The notes beneath the pieces were generated by a model that saw only the letters and a list, made by a program, of their open reading frames with translations, did not search any database and was not told where the DNA came from. Source: Undaria pinnatifida (taxonomy: Eukaryota; Sar; Phaeophyceae; Laminariales; Alariaceae). Taken from it: 64,000 bases of DNA. Positions 34,625-44,055 of this stretch are shown here, piece by piece. The position numbers and the translations under genes were made by a program. Every line of letters starts with the position of its first letter. Position 1 is the first letter of the stretch. The stretch is taken from the NCBI GenBank assembly GCA_012845835.1, contig JABAKD010000002.1, positions 3,860,001 through 3,924,000 on the forward strand. The letters run 5' to 3'.

Positions 34625-34876
34625 TTGGAAAACCCCTCGGCGTTTTCTCCCACAGTGGACCAACAACTTAACTATAATAGGTCCTCCATGTTTGTTTCCA
34701 AAATATACGAAGAACTCACTCACAGAGAAGAACTGAAGACGACACTGCATGCCCTCAATTCAATTAGCTACTTTAATGTAGTACGCGGCACTGGTGAATA
34801 TATATATACAAAAATGAAAAACGAATTATGCATAGTCTTCAGACATAACTCAAGGCAAACGAAAGAATCCGTATGA
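34625..34876 (+). CDS. Unknown ORF fragment with a diverged tandem copy
   Basis: The frame contains KIYEELTHREELKTTLHAL and ends NSRQTKESV. About 280 bp downstream (34965-35125) the plus strand repeats the pattern in decayed form (MYEELNQSGALEGMI, a stop, NALDPIG, later DTRQTK). Two copies decayed to different extents suggest a formerly coding repeat. No family is recognised, and neither copy looks complete. Confidence 0.25.
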   Translation: MENPSAFSPTVDQQLNYNRSSMFVSKIYEELTHREELKTTLHALNSISYFNVVRGTGEYIYTKMKNELCIVFRHNSRQTKESV

Positions 34877-35412
34877 CAGATCAGTATTTGATCGTACCAT
34901 AGTCTCAAAACAGCTCTCCGACTCGGCGTGAGATACACGATGGGTCCGCCGGGCTTACTTGCACAATGTACGAAGAACTCAATCAGAGTGGAGCCCTAGA
35001 GGGGATGATATAGAATGCTCTCGATCCAATTGGTACTTCCAACGTAGATAACTTGCACCACCAGAGAAAAGGCCCGCTAAACGGGAAAAGAGGGATAATC
35101 GAGCCTGACACAAGGCAAACTAAATAATCCTAGATGGGTATGAAATCATACCATTAAATATATATATAATATCACGATTCAGCTAATGGCTCCCACATCT
35201 TGATTAATGAATGCATCCGGTTCATGCGAGGTTAAAAAAAAACATTTTTTGATATTTTTGTTGGCCTCTCTCGCCCAATAGTCCATTTCACGACTTGAAA
35301 CCACGCAAGTGCATTCATCACGTGCACTTTATGGCACCTACGAATGCAATGACGCGTTGCTCGTTATATGCCACCGACATGAACACCTTCAAATGAGTAG
35401 ACCTCAGCCGCT

Positions 35413-36121
35413 GTGGTGCTGCCCAACATCCTCGGCACCACTCTGTATCTCTGTACTCGTTGTGCATGCTTCGACGCGCATGGACGTGACATTACACAAC
35501 ACAAACACCGCCACCCTATTTATGCATTCATCAAACGTCGTCACAACATGTCAAGTAGTTACGATTGGCCATGCCCACTGCAGATTACAGCATTGAGATG
35601 CCCCATGCCCGCTGCCGCATACGAGCAAATATGCGGATTTTCTGCAGACAACCTCGCCAATCAAAATTCCGCCGCATATTATGTTTACCCGCATCTACAC
35701 TACGCATCTACGCATCTACATTTCCGCCGCAATCATACGCGGCACCCCGCCAAACCTCTACTGCCCATTCCGATGCCGTCAACACGACAATACTCGAAAG
35801 CTCAACAGAACCGACGCAACGAACAAAGGCGACTTCGACGCGCGAGGAGGAACGAAACACTCAATTGTCGCAGAAATTCACGTGATGGAAGGAGCGGCGT
35901 GGGCGCCCGTCCAACATCAACATACGTGCGTAGTCCTAACGTGTCCACCTCCATATCTCAGTTCTGGGAATTACCCCCGCTTCGTCCAGAAGACAACGAA
36001 GGACAAAGAGCATTTACGCTGGATGCGCGGAACGAAATCATCAACACCGCACAACGGGCTGCCAACATCATCGTTGATATTGCTTCACCATGCGAACACT
36101 GCGGTGCTCAGTTGTTCAAAG
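35413..36121 (+). CDS. Helitron Rep/Hel-like protein, exon 1 fragment
   Basis: The frame has a basic stretch (QQNRRNEQRRLRRARRNET), a FWELPPLRPEDNEGQR segment, and ends in CEHCGAQLFKG. C-x2-CGA-x-x-F/W-x-x-E is the first half of the cysteine motif that precedes the Helitron-like N domain. The exon ends at 36121 with donor GTGAGT. Joining to 36297 gives G-E-S-R-G-I-C-C, which restores the second half of the motif in frame. The reported left boundary is not an ATG; the true 5' end is unknown. Confidence 0.65.
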
Positions 36122-36296
36122 GTGAGTTTTTCAACATTTCATTTCGGGTCTTTCTTCCATTGCTACTTCCTGGCATATATCCATGAAACTGTCAAATTCA
36201 ATCTCTCCTCACGCCGATAATTTATTGTCGTCTGTTCCTATAAGACATAGACAACAACTATAGTAGATGACATGCCAACCACCTGTGCTTCTACAG
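36122..36296 (+). other. Intron in the Helitron gene (175 nt)
   Basis: It runs from donor GTGAGTTTTT to acceptor TGTGCTTCTACAG. Removing it preserves frame (phase 1) and rebuilds the paired-cysteine motif, which is strong support for real splicing. Confidence 0.75.
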
Positions 36297-36466
36297 GTGA
36301 ATCTCGTGGCATTTGCTGCAGTAACCCATCCTGCGTACTTTCCATTGATATTTCATCTAAAATTATACTGATTACACATTCATCGCCCCTGATACGGCCA
36401 CCGCGTTTCAATTCAGTCATGCCCAAAGTCGCGGGGATGTATCATCGATGCCACTTCCTCCTCTAA
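36297..36466 (+). CDS. Helitron Rep/Hel-like protein, exon 2 fragment
   Basis: After the splice the frame reads ESRGICCSNPSCVLSIDISS and continues about 35 residues to a stop at 36466. The CC pair followed by x3-C completes the zinc-binding cluster begun in exon 1. The downstream replication-initiator and helicase domains are gone; the terminal hairpin lies only 84 bp beyond the stop. Confidence 0.6.
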
Positions 36467-36670
36467 TAGAAATAACCTGCATCCTCCTCTCTATTTCCCG
36501 CACTTCTCATCCTCAATTCATTGATTGACCTTCTTCGGGCGTATCTCCGGGTGGCCGCCCCGCCGCCTACGGCGGGCGGCCACCTTACCCTAGTTATCAC
36601 TAACAGCCCCCGACTCTGTGGAAGGTAGGCCCCAAAATCAATATGTTAATAAACAGCACATCTTCATACG

Positions 36671-37120
36671 GGCGAATGCATGCCACACACTGGATTCTTC
36701 CGTGGATACTGTCGACTTTTACTACGACCTTTGCGTGGCGCAACTCCGAAATATCGCGATATTGGTCGTTTAGAGAGCCGAACTATGTGCGTCTGGAGTT
36801 TTAGACGACCCGGGCTGTCGGGATATTTTCGCCATAAATACGTAGTCTGCACATACCAAAATATCGCGTAGGTGGGAATTCCCACCTTCGCGATTTTTTG
36901 TGATTAGTTTTGGAGGAAAGATGCGGTTTACTTGTTGTTCGTGCCTGGGAGAGACCCACCTGCAGCCACATGGCCAGCACGCACACAGCACATGACTGCC
37001 CAACAGCACACACACAACTAACCGCTGCACGTGTATGAAGCCTCCAGCGCGGCACCATGAATAACGAACGACCGCGACAGCTGGATTAGCCCTTTGACAC
37101 ACCGGCGTCCCTGCTCTCGA
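36671..37120. repeat. 450-bp host repeat, unoccupied copy
   Basis: It matches 38261-38505 joined to 46583-46799, the two flanks of the tyrosine-recombinase element. The join corresponds to the position between 36902 and 36903 (GTG / ATT). It contains the palindrome AGGTGGGAATTCCCACCT near 36870. No coding function is evident. Confidence 0.85.
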
Positions 37121-37702
37121 CCGACTCGGCCGGGGTTCGTGGATAGAGGAAACCACCACTCACTCACTAAAACGTTCAGCAAGTTCAATGAAGTCACTAT
37201 CATCTCATACTAGCCTGTGATCAGAGAAGTTGTACATGGACCAATTGCATAATATACAGCAGTCGGTCCAGATCGAGTCGATCGGTGCAACAGTTAAACT
37301 TGCTTGGGTATCGTATTATTCCAGCAGCAGTAATACACTTCACTTCTTTTCTTCGTCCCATCCCTTTATTGTGATGCTCGCACTACTCTCGACCTCCCAG
37401 TAGTACAACTCAGATCCGGGGCCATAAAGCGGACTCCCCTCCCCCATCCCCATTACGGTACATGCCATATATTTTATCGCGAGAATAATTCAGCATATGT
37501 TCTGGTCGAATTGTACCTACCCACGCTGCTTGGCGATTTCAGCAGTTAGTTGATCCTTTTCTTCTCGTTTATTTCTGCGAATGAATAAAGTCAACAAAGC
37601 TCACAACGCGGTGGTTATTTAACTCAAGGACCAACGCGATTCATAGTTTTAATGATGTAACCCCACTAGACCACCGGGGCGATCGACCATACATCTTTCA
37701 CT

Positions 37703-38010
37703 GCCCCGGTGGCGTATCAGGTTATTATCCTCGAGCCTGGTATTATACGTCAGTTTCGTCAGTTCGAATCCCCCCGAGTTAGTAGTACTCGACGTATAAT
37801 TTTTCGGGGCTTTTTTTTGTGCACTAAGTGACTTGCGGAAAGCGCGAGAGCGTGAGTTAACAGCACTCAATGAAAAATCGACGATCAGCGGGTGCTGAGC
37901 CACATATGCGCTAAAAAGAAATGAAGACAATAACCGAGGGGGGGGGGAAAGGACGACACCCGTGATCACGGCTTGTATGTATGTCCAGAAGAAGCTGGAA
38001 AGTGGAAGTG
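37703..38010 (+). mobile_element. tRNA-derived SINE, copy S2
   Basis: The tRNA-like head starts CCCCGGTGGCGTATCAGG (A-box region) and has the B-box AGTTCGAATCC. The body contains GAAAGCGCGAGAGCGTGAG, a poly-G run and the end block AGAAGCTGGAAAGTGG. Body and head match S3 at 57572-57870. Confidence 0.8.
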
Positions 38011-38260
38011 TGCCAAAAAAAATAAACTCTACTGGTGTGGTACAGAAGATATGATCAGTCAGCAATAAGCAGCAAGGAGCACGCGTCAAGTACGAAGCAA
38101 CACAAACAAACATATTTTTCTCAGCTAGTTGCGTACTAACACGATCGCTTTCATGTGGCCGGCAAAATATTACAGCAACGGAGTCAGGGACCACAGCAGC
38201 AACAAAGCACGCCATCCTCCAAAGAGTCTTCTCGGGGAAGGAAAACACGATGCGAAACGG

Positions 38261-38505
38261 GACGAATGCATGCCACCCACTGGACCATGGTTTCTTCCGT
38301 GGATACTGCTGTTGTCGATTTTTACTACGACCTTTGCGTGGCGCAACTCCGAAATATCGCGATATTGGTCGTTTAGAAGAGCTGAATCATGTGCGTCTGG
38401 AGTTTTAGACGACCCCGGGCTGTTGGGATATTTTCGTCATATGTGGTCCGCTCATATACCAAAGTATCGCGTAGGTGGGAATTCCTACCTTCGCGATATT
38501 TTGTG
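38261..38505. repeat. 450-bp host repeat, left half of the occupied copy
   Basis: It is homologous to 36671-36902 and ends in TTTTGTG exactly where the retroelement B2 repeat begins. Its right half continues at 46583-46799. Confidence 0.85.
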
Positions 38506-38717
38506 TTTGGTCTCCTCTTCACGAAAATATGCGTGTTCATTAATATCATGGCGTTCTCCCCCCCGCCCGCGGGGGAGGGTGGGGGGGTGGAAACTGACGG
38601 CTCACCCTCGTCCGGTTTTCCTTGCCCCCCCTCTCCCTCCCCCGCTCCCTCTCCCAGCTATTGTACGCGGCTGACCTGCCCCCCTACCCGACAGATCACC
38701 TCAACAACCAGAAGCCC
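38506..38717 (-). repeat. Split direct repeat B2
   Basis: 212 bp from TTTGGTCTCC to CAGAAGCCC, matching B1 at 39081-39292. Its outer edge is the left end of the element. Confidence 0.92.
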
Positions 38718-38778
38718 CCCTCCCCCCCCCCTCCCCTTTAGCCCTCCTGCTCGTGAAGCAATCGGGTGGGAGGGTGGG

Positions 38779-39080
38779 AGATTGCGATTGGTGTCTCCCC
38801 GTGCCACCTCTCTCCCCTTTACCCCTGCTGACGTCTTCTCCCTACTGCTACTGCTGCTGCTGTCGCTGCCGCGTGGGCGCTACTCCCTTCTTCCTCTACC
38901 GTGCGTTGTGTCAGCTACTCGCTGCTGGTGTGCTGCTGCTGTGCTACGTTGTTGCTGCTGAAGTCCTCCTATTTTTGCTATCCCTCCCCCTGGAACCACC
39001 CCCCCCCTCCTATGCTACCCGGATCTCCGATATTTCCTCTTCGTTCCGCCAAACTCCAGACTGTTCCGACATTCTTACAT
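38779..39080 (-). repeat. Split direct repeat A2
   Basis: 302 bp from AGATTGCGATTGG to CATTCTTACAT, matching A1 at 46281-46582 with one substitution noted. It abuts B1 directly, reproducing the joined ends of a circular intermediate. Confidence 0.92.
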
Positions 39081-39292
39081 TTTGGTCTCCTCTTCACGAA
39101 AATATGCGTGTTCATTAATATCATGGCGTTCTCCCCCCCGCCCGCGGGGGAGGGTGGGGGGGTGGAAACTGACGGCTCACCCTCGTCCGGTTTTCCTTGC
39201 CCCCCCTCTCCCTCCCCCGCTCCCTCTCCCAGCTATTGTACGCGGCTGACCTGCCCCCCTACCCGACAGATCACCTCAACAACCAGAAGCCC
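39081..39292 (-). repeat. Split direct repeat B1
   Basis: 212 bp matching B2. It lies between the recombinase gene and A2. Confidence 0.92.
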
Positions 39293-39320
39293 ATTCGGAA
39301 GCCGCGTTCTACGCTCGCGC

Positions 39321-40754
39321 CTACCCTACCCTACCCTCGCCCCCTTCCCCCCCCCTTCCCCCCCCCCCCCCCCCCCCCCCCCCCATCTCGTCCCTTGCCC
39401 CGGCTGTCTGCCCGGCGCTCCTGACCTCCCTACCAAAATTCTTGACACCCAAAGGGGGTCTTCCATATTCGATCTCACGTACCCCATGAATGCCTGCGAC
39501 GCCCACCTTCCTTCTCTCTGGATCACCCACGGCTGTGCTCCCATCTCCGCCAGCCTTGTCGCTCCCCCTATTCTTCCGGAATGCAGCGCGAATTCCTCTG
39601 GAACCAGCTCTCCCACTGCCCCCTTCCCTTGCTTCTTCCATTTCCTCGCCACTCTCTCCAGCCCGTTCCTTAAGCAAAACGTCGCTTGCCCTTTCGTCCA
39701 TACCTTCCATCTTCCCCCGCTCCTGTAGGTCATCAGCGGGGCGTTTTCCCCCCCCCGGAACCGTCTCCCCGTAGTAGCCTACTAGCTCCGCCATCAGGTC
39801 CACTACGTTCCCTTCCATCCTCCCCCCGACCCCCCCCGAACCTTTTGTTCTCACGGCTACCGCGCCTTTTCTCCCCTGGTCTCCTTTCCCCCCCTTGAAA
39901 CGGATCTCCACCATATCCGCGGCTTCCTTCCCTCCCGGTCCCAGCTGCACCCCGTTCTCGAAGAAAGCCACGTCCCCCCTCCTCAAGCAGTAAACCTCAT
40001 GCACCTTTCCTCCTTCCTCCGCGAATAGTTCCGAAGCCCTCAGCAGCAGCTGATACGTCAGTGCCAGCCCGATCCACACGATCCTTCCCCCTACCCCCCA
40101 CGCGCCGATACTCTCCTCCATCACTCTGATCATCTCCCACGTCAGCGGCCTCCTTACCCGTGCCTGGTTCCCCGCCTCCGCATGCGCCCTCCTGATTCCC
40201 TTCTTCACTGCCTGAATCCTGAAGTGCTGCAGCGGCAGCGACAGCCCCCCCCACTGCTCGTGATAAAAGTTAACCGCCATCAGCTTCCCTGCCACTGTCG
40301 CCTCCTTATTCTTCCTTTCCGCGCAGCAGTAGGCCATGAACTCTGTCAGCTCCTCCACCAGCTCCCACTCGTCCAGTTCCTTCCCTAACCAGTTCCCTTT
40401 TCCCCTCATCGTCCTCCAACTCACCCACACTCTCCAACCTTGCGCATAAGTCTTTCTAGTCGACTTCGCAACCCGCCCAAGTCCGTAGCCGCGTGCAAAA
40501 TCTCCGAACACATCCCCTCTCCTTCCGGTCCAAGCTCCTGGACCTGCCACGGGACGGCAGGGCATTCTTTGGTCAGCCTCGATTGGATTTCGTCTTCCTT
40601 CCACCTTGTTATCCCGTCTGCTAACCCGTTCTCCACCCCCCGCACGTGCTTCGCCTGGAAGCACCACCCCCCAATCTGCTCCAACACCCCCAAAATTCTC
40701 ATCATCCCTCCCGATCTCACTTCCCCGTTTCCCCCCTTGCAATTCTTCACCCAC
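39321..40754 (-). CDS. Tyrosine recombinase of the retroelement, one frameshift
   Basis: This recombinase should insert the circular DNA intermediate. The first frame covers the core-binding region (KSTRKTYAQGWRVWVSW) and the box-A catalytic Arg in LLLRASELF (Arg at 40040). After VGYYGETVPGG the correct reading shifts by one base at a run of nine G (plus-strand C 39748-39756). It continues in the frame of 39733-39326 with ALHSGRIGGATRLAEMG (His 39583, Arg 39574) and GRWASQAFMGYVR (Tyr 39481). The R-H-x-x-R-Y set is therefore complete but split over two frames. The left frame opens at a GTG and overlaps the RT gene by 334 nt, as is common in DIRS-order elements; the true start is uncertain. 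Confidence 0.88.
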   Translation of the reverse strand: MGEELQGGKRGSEIGRDDENFGGVGADWGVVLPGEARAGGGERVSRRDNKVEGRRNPIEADQRMPCRPVAGPGAWTGRRGDVFGDFARGYGLGRVAKSTRKTYAQGWRVWVSWRTMRGKGNWLGKELDEWELVEELTEFMAYCCAERKNKEATVAGKLMAVNFYHEQWGGLSLPLQHFRIQAVKKGIRRAHAEAGNQARVRRPLTWEMIRVMEESIGAWGVGGRIVWIGLALTYQLLLRASELFAEEGGKVHEVYCLRRGDVAFFENGVQLGPGGKEAADMVEIRFKGGKGDQGRKGAVAVRTKGSGGVGGRMEGNVVDLMAELVGYYGETVPGGGKRPADDLQERGKMEGMDERASDVLLKERAGESGEEMEEAREGGSGRAGSRGIRAAFRKNRGSDKAGGDGSTAVGDPERRKVGVAGIHGVREIEYGRPPLGVKNFGREVRSAGQTAGARDEMGGGGGGGGGRGGEGGEGRVG

Positions 40755-42922
40755 TGAACCGCCGACGAGCTATCCCCCCTCATCAGTACTGGCTCTCCCA
40801 CCCTCCCCGGCCTATCCTTCCTGATCACAATCATCACGAAGGCCGTCATCACCATCCCGAGCAGCTCCAGAACATTGATGGACAGCCTGTTCACGTGCTC
40901 CCTTCTCCTGCTCCTGACCGTCCTCGCTCTCTCTTCCCCGGTCAGGTTGTACCTCCAGTACACCCCCGTTTCCAAACATAGCCCCCCTACTGCCTCGAAT
41001 GATGCGTCGGAAAACCAGGTCCTTTTATGAGGCTGTTTCACGAACCGGAAGAACGGTGCCGCCAACTCTTCCCCCCGCCCGGCCAAGCCCTCCGTCAGGC
41101 ACCATCTCCACCATTTCACGTCCGCCATGAACTCTTCCGTCAGATATACCACCCTCCTTGCCTCTGCCTTCTTCCTGTCCTTTCCCCATGCCCCCCCCCC
41201 CCCCCTTTTCTCCTGCCCATTCAGATGCAGCTTGCTCAGCTGCAGAAGCCGCCGCACGAAATACCGCCCTGGTCTAATCACGTACGCCACGTGGTGCAGT
41301 TTGCCTGCCAGCACGAGGACCTCCCGTACCGTCGCCTTGCTCCTCTCCTCGGGCCACTCCTGGAGCATCTCCCGTAGCTCCGTGATCTTCCTTCCCGGCA
41401 AGGATATCGTCATTCTCTCCGTGTCTAAGTCAAAACCCAGTACCTCCTGCCGGGGGGCCCAATCCGTCACCTTTTTATGTGACAGCAGAGGCTCCTCTCC
41501 CACTGCCCTCTCCCCCATCGCTTGGTGGTGATTCGACGCCAGTGCCTGCGACAGCACTAAACACCTTCCCCCGCCTGCTTCCCACTGCACCTCCACCGAA
41601 ACCGCATCATCCATGAAAAAAACCACCCACGCTGGGTCCTCCTCCCCTCCCCCTTCCGCCTCCGTGACTATGCAGCCCCGCGGCAGCGGCTCCACCGCTA
41701 CTCCCGTATGCCCCGCGACTTGGACATGCGCTGTGGCCTCCTTGCCAGCAGCTAGGATCGTCGCCGATGCTCTTGTCGTCTGCCTCTGTGCCTGCTGGAT
41801 CGCGCTGGCGATCACACCCCACCACCCTGGGCTCCCCCTCCATCCGAACTGCAACCGCAGGTCGATAAACAAATACCCTCCCAGCACGTACCCGAAGTTT
41901 GCTGCCCCTGCTGGATCCACTCCCACCTGTCGAAAGGCACTCTTCACGTCCATTTTTTGTATCAGGATCCTTTTACCTGTCCCGAATTTGTTCCGCAGCC
42001 CCAGCACCCTCTTGATAATTTGGCCCATCACGCCCGCCAGGTGGCATTCTGGAATCTGGTCCCAGTCCGTCGTCTCATTAACCGGCCGCCCCCCCCCCCC
42101 GGGTTGCTCCGGTTCGCTGCTGAACGTCGAATCATGGACTATCCTCCTCTTACCTTTTTCTTCCACTATCCCCACGGGATTGATCCGCAAACCTCGCACG
42201 CTCCGCGCTACTCTCACCGGCATCACGATCGCTCTCCCTTTCTTGACGTCTTCCACTGCATTCTCCCACACGTCGGCCATATATTTTTTGGCGCTGCTAT
42301 GATTCCCGTATGCCAGTTCCCGCTCGAGATTACCTCCGGGTCCCACGCCCACCGGCACGCCTACCCTCGCTATCTGTTCCAGCAGTGCAAACTGGTCGAC
42401 CTTGTGTCGTTCCCCGAAGAATTTCTTCACGCGCTCTACGTCAATACGTGGCGCGAGCAGCTCCCCACCTAACGCCCACACCACCTTCCCTACGTCCCCT
42501 CCTTTCCTTAGTAGCATCTCCTCTCCCAACCTAGCCACGACCTCCAGCAGGCGATCTCTTTCGACTGCGTCTTCCCCTGTCTTCCCCAGGCGCCCCATCG
42601 CGCTCCTCCACCTTAGGACCGTCTCCCGTTCCTCGCCCTTGTACTCGTGCGCCGCCCCGTGGCTACGCTCTGTCCCTCCCTTCCGGTGGGTAAATCCTTC
42701 TCTACGCCCCGCTCCTCCGGCCCCGTTGCCGAAGGCCCCCCGTTCCTGGGCGTGCCCGGCCCCCTTGTCGCTCGCTCCCCCCCTTCTCCTTTTCGCAGCC
42801 CCGTCGCCGCGCTCCCCTCCCACCTGGTTTTGTACGGCCCCGTTGCCGCCCCCCCCCCCCCCCTTTTTCCCGCGCGGCCCCGTTGCCACGTTCCCCCCCC
42901 CCTTGGTCGTGTACGGCCCCAT
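40421..42922 (-). CDS. Reverse transcriptase-RNase H of the retroelement
   Basis: The 833-codon frame encodes the polymerase. Residues 1-100 are a Gly-rich tail of the upstream minisatellite. The RT domain spans roughly 225-560: KRRIVHDSTFSS, catalytic Asp325 in KMDVKSAFRQVG, LRLQFGWRGSPGWWG, and Asp438-Asp439 in VVFFMDDAVSVEV. RNase H follows, with Asp639 (TWFSDASF), Glu686 (NVLELLGM), Asp717 (LMRGDSSS) and Asp769 (GLADGITRW). All catalytic acids are present, so this gene looks intact. The start is uncertain because the ATG at 42922 lies inside repeat sequence and the frame may be entered by overlap. No methyltransferase-like domain follows, unlike DIRS1 itself. Confidence 0.93.
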   Translation of the reverse strand: MGPYTTKGGGNVATGPRGKKGGGGGGNGAVQNQVGGERGDGAAKRRRGGASDKGAGHAQERGAFGNGAGGAGRREGFTHRKGGTERSHGAAHEYKGEERETVLRWRSAMGRLGKTGEDAVERDRLLEVVARLGEEMLLRKGGDVGKVVWALGGELLAPRIDVERVKKFFGERHKVDQFALLEQIARVGVPVGVGPGGNLERELAYGNHSSAKKYMADVWENAVEDVKKGRAIVMPVRVARSVRGLRINPVGIVEEKGKRRIVHDSTFSSEPEQPGGGGRPVNETTDWDQIPECHLAGVMGQIIKRVLGLRNKFGTGKRILIQKMDVKSAFRQVGVDPAGAANFGYVLGGYLFIDLRLQFGWRGSPGWWGVIASAIQQAQRQTTRASATILAAGKEATAHVQVAGHTGVAVEPLPRGCIVTEAEGGGEEDPAWVVFFMDDAVSVEVQWEAGGGRCLVLSQALASNHHQAMGERAVGEEPLLSHKKVTDWAPRQEVLGFDLDTERMTISLPGRKITELREMLQEWPEERSKATVREVLVLAGKLHHVAYVIRPGRYFVRRLLQLSKLHLNGQEKRGGGGAWGKDRKKAEARRVVYLTEEFMADVKWWRWCLTEGLAGRGEELAAPFFRFVKQPHKRTWFSDASFEAVGGLCLETGVYWRYNLTGEERARTVRSRRREHVNRLSINVLELLGMVMTAFVMIVIRKDRPGRVGEPVLMRGDSSSAVQWVKNCKGGNGEVRSGGMMRILGVLEQIGGWCFQAKHVRGVENGLADGITRWKEDEIQSRLTKECPAVPWQVQELGPEGEGMCSEILHAATDLGGLRSRLERLMRKVGECG

Positions 42923-43830
42923 CGCCGCCCACTCCCGCTCCTTTTCTTTTCGCGGCCCCGTTGCCGCGTACCCCCCCGGCCTGGCCGTGTGCAGCCCCGT
43001 TGCTGCACACGCACCCCCCTTTCATTTGCGCGGCCCTGTTGCCGCGCTTCCCCCAGGCCGGGTCGTGTACGGTCCCGTTACCGCACACCCCCACATACAC
43101 CTTTTGCGTGGCCCCTTTGCCTCGCACCCCCCATTTGTTAGAAACCGCGGCCTGGCCGCCGTCGCCCTGGGCGGCCCCGTCGCCACGTTTGTTCCCTACC
43201 AGATTGTGTGCGGCCCCGTTGCCGCCCACAACCTCCCGTTTTCTTTGCGCGGCCCCGTTGCCGTGCTCCCCCCCGGCTGGGTCGTGTACGGCCCCATTGC
43301 CGTACACCCCCCCCCCCTTTTTTTGCGCGGCCCCTTTGCCTCGCACCCCCCGTTTGTGCGAGCCCGCGGCCTCACCGCCGTCGCTCTGCGCGGCCCCGTT
43401 TCCGCGTCCCCCCCCGGCGTGATCGTCGTGTGCAGCCCCGTCGCTGCACACACACGCACCCTTTATTTGCGCGGCCCCGTTGCCGCGCCTCCCCCAGGCC
43501 GGGTCGTGTACGGTCCCCTTACCGCACACCCCCCCAAACGATTTTTGCGTGGCCCCTTTGCCTCGCACCCCCCAATCGTTCGGACCCGCGGCCTGGCCGC
43601 TGTCGCCCTGCGGGGCCCCGCCGCCCCGTTCGTTCCCGACTTGATTGTGTGCGACCCCGTTGCCGCACACACCCCCCTTTTTCCCTTGCTCAGCCCCGTT
43701 GCCGTACTCCCCCCCGGCCGGGTCGTGTATGGTCCCGTTGCCGTACACCCCCCCCCCCCCCCCTTTTCACGGCCCCTTCCCCGCGCACCCCCCGTTTATT
43801 TGAGCTCGCGGTCTGGTCGCCGTCGCTCCC
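42600..43830. repeat. Minisatellite inside the retroelement, 220-bp higher-order unit
   Basis: Subunits of about 54-60 bp (GCGGCCCCGTTGCCGC, GTCGTGTACGGCCCC, GCCCCTTTGCCTCGCACCCC) form a higher-order unit. Its marker GGCCTGGCCGCCGTCGC recurs near 43150, 43370, 43590 and 43810, a spacing of 220 bp. Long frames stay open on both strands (minus 43748-42702; plus 42402-44630). I judge these to follow from the repeat and from antisense GC bias, not from separate genes. The array separates gag from RT. Confidence 0.8.
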
Positions 43831-44055
43831 CCCCTTTTCCCAGTTCTGTACTTCTTATTCTCGACGTTCCCGCCCCGATACCACTAGCTTCTCCTTCCTG
43901 TTCCTGTCCGGTTCCTCTCCCGTACCCTCCTTCCCCCTTTCCTCTCACGCACCCTATCCCCCGTGTTCTTTTATCCTCCGCGTCACCTACTGCCTTTCCC
44001 TTTCCATCCCGTATTTTTCCTTTTCCTGTTCCTGTTCCCCTCTGGTTTCCCCCCA

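Larger units (their letters stand above)
35300..36593 (+). mobile_element. Helitron relic (N-terminal exons plus 3' terminus)
   Basis: The 3' end has the features expected of a Helitron. There is a 15-bp stem (36550-36584, one bulged C at 36560, loop CCTA), a 5-nt spacer TTACC, and a terminal CTAG (36590-36593) followed by T. Upstream are spliced exons encoding the start of a Rep/helicase-like protein. The remaining roughly 1,000 or more residues of an autonomous protein are missing, so this is a deletion derivative. The 5' terminus (TC after A) could not be placed, and the left coordinate is a guess. Confidence 0.65.

Noticed and set aside
38389..39728. Plus-strand ORFs of 120-275 codons over 38389-39728
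   Set aside because: They are translations of the split direct repeats A2, B1 and B2 and of the antisense of the recombinase gene; the shared segments explain why they look homologous to each other.
42702..43748. 348-codon minus-strand Gly/Asn/Ala-rich ORF as a separate gene
   Set aside because: It is a direct translation of the 220-bp array; I list it only as part of the repeat.
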